Source: Pseudomonas asgharzadehiana (lineage in GTDB: Bacteria; Pseudomonadota; Gammaproteobacteria; Pseudomonadales; Pseudomonadaceae). From it: a stretch of 64,000 nucleotides of DNA. Below are positions 61,642-64,000 of this stretch, piece by piece; the first letter of the stretch is position 1, and every line of letters starts with the position of its first letter. The stretch spans positions 4,588,001 to 4,652,000 of the forward strand of contig NZ_CP077079.1 of NCBI RefSeq assembly GCF_019139815.1, written 5' to 3'. Under the pieces are notes generated by a model, which was not told the DNA's origin, searched no databases, and saw only the letters and a program-made list of their open reading frames with translations. A program made the position numbers and the translations under genes.

Positions 61642-62964
61642 ATGCGTCTTGCTTCCACTAAAACTGCGGCGGCCCTGTGCGGCGGCCTGTTACTGGCCCT
61701 GAGCGTTCCGGCCAGCGCCGCAGTCGACGCTAAATTGCTCGACATGCTCAAGGCCAACGGCCAGATTACCGCTGCGCAGTACACCGAACTGCAAAGTGAG
61801 TTGGCCAAAGACCAGAAAGAACAGCAGATCGCACGGCAAGCTCAACAAGAGACCAACGAACAGATCGCGGCCACCGCGAAAAAAACCAACGAGCTGAGCA
61901 GCTTCGACCAGAAGCTGGCCTGGGCCGCCAAGACGCAGTTCAAGGGTGATGTGCGGTTCCGTCAGGAAACCATCAAGATCGATGGCGAACCCAACAACGG
62001 CGGGCGCGACAAGGACCGTCAGCGTATTCGTGCCCGCCTGGGCGCCTACACCGAAATCAACCCGCAAGTGGACACCGGTATTCGTATCGCCACCGGCGGC
62101 GGCGACGATGCGCGTTCCACCAACCAGGACCAGGATGGTTACTTCGACAAGAAGTCGATCTGGCTGGACCTGGGCTATATCGACTACCACCCCGACCAGA
62201 TCAAGAACCTGCACGTGATCGGCGGCAAGATGCTGCAACCCTGGGTCAACATGGGCGACGTGATCTGGGATAGCGATATCAACCCGGAAGGCCTGGCCCT
62301 GACCTACAAGTACCCATTGGGTGGCAGCGCCGAGGTGTTCGGCAGCATCGGCAACTACAACCTCAAGGACAACGTGGACGGCGACGGCGTGCAGTTCCGT
62401 CACGACCTGCGCCTGACGGCCGGCCAACTGGGTTCGCGCTTCGCGCTGACCGACAACCTCAAACTGACCGTGGGCGGCAGCGTGTACGCCTACCAGAACG
62501 ATGAGGACAGCCGCTGCACCACGACCACCACGCCATGCGCCCTGGCGGTCAACGGTAACTCGGCCAACGAAGAGTTCCGCCTGTACGAAGGTTTCAGCCA
62601 ACTGGACATCGGCGGCCTGGCTGTTCCGCTGTCGCTGTATGGCCAATACGTGAAAAACAACGACGCCTCTACCGATCAGGACACCGCCTGGTTGCTGGGC
62701 GCCAAGTCCAAGGTGTTCGGTTTCAACCTGGACTACAACTACCGCGATACGCAACGTAACGCCGTGGTGGGTGCCTTCACCGACTCGGACTTTGCCAACG
62801 GCACCACCGGCTCGCGCGGGCACAAGCTCAAAGTGGGTTACGACATCGACAAGAACTTCGCGGTCGGCGCCACCTACTTCCTGACCAAGGCGGATTTCGC
62901 CAGCCGCACCCAGCGTGACGCCAACGCCAATACCTTGCAGTTGGATGCCGAGGCCAAGTTCTAA
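61642..62964 (+). CDS. Putative porin with coiled-coil N-terminus
   Basis: 440 residues from the ATG at 61642 with CGGAGAT upstream; an earlier start at 61597 would bury the signal peptide. The signal peptide ends at PASAAV (about residue 24). A stretch from about 40 to 85 (QSELAKDQKEQQIARQAQQET) is charged and coiled-coil-like, followed by a 16-strand-type barrel and a C-terminal F. It fits the putative-porin family of Pseudomonas (Porin_5 type, as I recall). One Cys pair lies in an external loop (SRCTTTTTPCAL). Solute unknown. Confidence 0.82.
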   Translation: MRLASTKTAAALCGGLLLALSVPASAAVDAKLLDMLKANGQITAAQYTELQSELAKDQKEQQIARQAQQETNEQIAATAKKTNELSSFDQKLAWAAKTQFKGDVRFRQETIKIDGEPNNGGRDKDRQRIRARLGAYTEINPQVDTGIRIATGGGDDARSTNQDQDGYFDKKSIWLDLGYIDYHPDQIKNLHVIGGKMLQPWVNMGDVIWDSDINPEGLALTYKYPLGGSAEVFGSIGNYNLKDNVDGDGVQFRHDLRLTAGQLGSRFALTDNLKLTVGGSVYAYQNDEDSRCTTTTTPCALAVNGNSANEEFRLYEGFSQLDIGGLAVPLSLYGQYVKNNDASTDQDTAWLLGAKSKVFGFNLDYNYRDTQRNAVVGAFTDSDFANGTTGSRGHKLKVGYDIDKNFAVGATYFLTKADFASRTQRDANANTLQLDAEAKF

Positions 62965-62979
62965 ACAAGCAGCGTCAAG

Positions 62980-63025
62980 CGGCAAGCGGCACGCTTCAAG
63001 GAGAAGCGCGTCACTTGCCGTTTTT
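62980..63025 (+). terminator. Rho-independent terminator of the porin gene
   Basis: CGGCAAG..CGCTTC and GAAGCG..CTTGCCG form a two-part stem and TTTTT follows. The same bases contain AAGC-type repeat units like those at 13914-13982. Confidence 0.7.
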
Positions 63026-63039
63026 GATTTGCAACCGTC

Positions 63040-63273
63040 TTACAGATCCTTGAGCCGCTCGGCCGCCAGCCGCTGCGCCAGGGCATCAGCCTCTTTCACC
63101 GGCTCCTGCGGCATGATCTTCAGCGTCGCCTGCAGCAGGCGCATCTGACGAATAAACCGGCGGCAGTTCGGGCAGAACATCAAGTGATGACGCACCAGCA
63201 GACGCTCGCGAAAGGTCAATTGCCCATCGAGATAATCACTGGATCGCGCCACTTGTTCCTTGCAGGTCAACAT
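63040..63273 (-). CDS. Zinc-finger anti-sigma factor
   Basis: 77 residues. The zinc motif of the ZAS (zf-HC2) family is HHLMFCPNCRRF at about residues 28-39, with a Cys at position 4. It has no membrane helix, so it is a soluble anti-sigma factor, which points to control by oxidant or metal loss in the cytoplasm. It overlaps the sigma gene by seven bases, so the two are made in step. Confidence 0.85.
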   Translation of the reverse strand: MLTCKEQVARSSDYLDGQLTFRERLLVRHHLMFCPNCRRFIRQMRLLQATLKIMPQEPVKEADALAQRLAAERLKDL

Positions 63274-63881
63274 TCGCCCGTTTCCTCAAAATGCTCCACC
63301 GTGGCGAAGACTTTCAGCCGCGCTCGGTGCAACAGCACACGGACATTGGAGAGCGTGAGGCTCAGGAGATTACAGATCTCTTCCAATTCCAGGCCCTGGC
63401 GCTCGCGCAGCACCAGCACGCTGCTTTGCAGTTGCGACAAACTGAGTAACGTATGTTCCAGGCATTTGCGCAGTTCGTCTTCGGTGAGCAGCGCTTCCGG
63501 CGTGTCCTGGTGCCAGGCATACGGGGCAACAGCCCAGTGACCGTCGTCGGGGCTGAAGCGATCATCGCCGATGGTGCCGTGGGGCGACGGTAAATCGTCG
63601 AGCAGCACTTCGCGACGATTCTGTTTGTAGCGGCCCTTGGCAGCGTTGGCGGTGATGGTCAGCAGCCAGGTCTTGAGGCTGGAGCGCCCTTCGAATTTGC
63701 CCAGGTTGCGCACCACCGACAGCCAGGCGTCCTGCACCACTTCATCGGCATGGCGCTGGCCGACAATCGCATAAGCCACCGCGCGCATGGCGCTCTGGTA
63801 GGTGACGACCAATTCCTTGTAGGCCCGCTGCTCACCCTTGAGCAAACGTTCAAGCAGGTGCGTGTCGTCCACTGCTGCCAT
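63267..63881 (-). CDS. ECF-type RNA polymerase sigma factor
   Basis: 204 residues. Sigma region 2 (about 20-85) has AYAIVGQRHADEVVQDAWLSVVRNLGKFEGRSSLKTWLLTITAN. Region 4 (about 140-190) has LSLSQLQSSVLVLRERQGLELEEICNLLSLTLSNVRVLLHRARLK. A 50-residue linker between them (PSPHGTIGDDRFSPDDGHW) is longer than usual. With the soluble zinc anti-sigma partner it resembles the redox-controlled SigR/RsrA or SbrI/SbrR type. Target promoters are not known from this window. Confidence 0.9.
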   Translation of the reverse strand: MAAVDDTHLLERLLKGEQRAYKELVVTYQSAMRAVAYAIVGQRHADEVVQDAWLSVVRNLGKFEGRSSLKTWLLTITANAAKGRYKQNRREVLLDDLPSPHGTIGDDRFSPDDGHWAVAPYAWHQDTPEALLTEDELRKCLEHTLLSLSQLQSSVLVLRERQGLELEEICNLLSLTLSNVRVLLHRARLKVFATVEHFEETGEC

Positions 63882-63914
63882 CGTTAACCTCGATCTTGCC
63901 GTGGAATACGGTCA

Positions 63915-64000
63915 ATGTGGGAGCGGGCTTGCTCGCGAAGGGGCCGTGTCAGCCACAGTATCCGGTGACTGGCCGAGCGCTTTCGCAAGCCCGCTCCCGC
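63915..64000. repeat. REPIN at the right edge, upstream of the sigma gene
   Basis: ATGTGGGAGCGGGCTTGCTC is followed after about 40 bases by the inverse GCAAGCCCGCTCCCGC at the window end. The right arm is cut off. It lies upstream of the sigma factor start. Confidence 0.85.

Noticed and set aside
61690..62985. 431-codon minus-strand ORF opposite the porin
   Set aside because: The plus strand has a signal peptide, site and terminator; the reverse is a shadow.

Overview
The window is a GC-rich, gene-dense stretch of chromosome that looks like a fluorescent Pseudomonas (P. fluorescens group). Three things point there. Blocks of gene order match what I recall of P. aeruginosa PAO1: cob-marR-MFS-gpx-fadL, DUF2066-purM-purN-DUF3108, gbuR-gbuA-NTF2-NCS1, and azoR-LysR-hydrolase-ppiA-ABC. 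The intergenic REP/REPIN repeats of the type GTGGGAGGGGCTTGCTCCCGA are characteristic of the group. There are also several Pseudomonas-type small proteins. I see no rRNA, tRNA, insertion sequence, integrase or CRISPR array.

Layout. 1-2.3 kb: the end of an unrecognised gene, a small phage-protein-like orphan and a FadL-type outer membrane protein. 2.3-4.7 kb: an apparent operon (minus strand) of MarR regulator, MFS transporter, 40-residue membrane peptide and glutathione peroxidase, with two near-identical palindromes in front of the regulator and the transporter. 4.8-13.9 kb: a ten-gene late cobalamin operon (cobO-cobB-bluB-cbiB-cobD-cobQ-cobU-cobT-cobC-cobS, minus strand), with overlap at nearly every junction, behind a cobalamin riboswitch and a probable attenuator. 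14-18.6 kb: two NlpC/P60 lipoproteins, Hda, an AI-2E/PerM protein and a DUF2066 protein. 18.9-21.4 kb: purM-purN-DUF3108. 21.6-27.4 kb: a 62-residue protein and a Fur-boxed three-gene siderophore locus (NIS synthetase, MFS exporter, IutA-like receptor). 27.4-33.7 kb: DUF2058, mazG, relA, rlmD and cysM. 33.8-42.8 kb: a DTW-domain tRNA enzyme, gbuR/gbuA with an NTF2-like protein and an NCS1 permease, a small ORF resembling PA1414 (the SicX locus), a LysR/YbfB-type MFS pair, a second NCS1 permease that overlaps the MFS tail-to-tail, and DUF2177. 42.8-46 kb: an S1-domain protein, a 59-residue basic protein, a TorF-like outer membrane protein and a DUF6279 lipoprotein. 46-49.9 kb: copABCD copper resistance without an adjacent copRS. 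50-60.2 kb: small proteins, a DEAD-box helicase, a YbdG-type channel, a DMT exporter, azoR, LysR, a hydrolase, ppiA and an ABC exporter. 60.2-64 kb: a COG3146 acyltransferase, a porin, and an ECF sigma/anti-sigma pair.

Most of the window is core metabolism. The accessory or more novel parts are the compact siderophore locus, the MarR operon with its coupled peptide, several small proteins, and REP repeats, two of which have become the C-terminal coding ends of genes (cobB and the first NCS1 permease). Start sites were chosen by ribosome-binding site and operon overlap. Family calls come from motifs and recollection of homologues; no database search was run.
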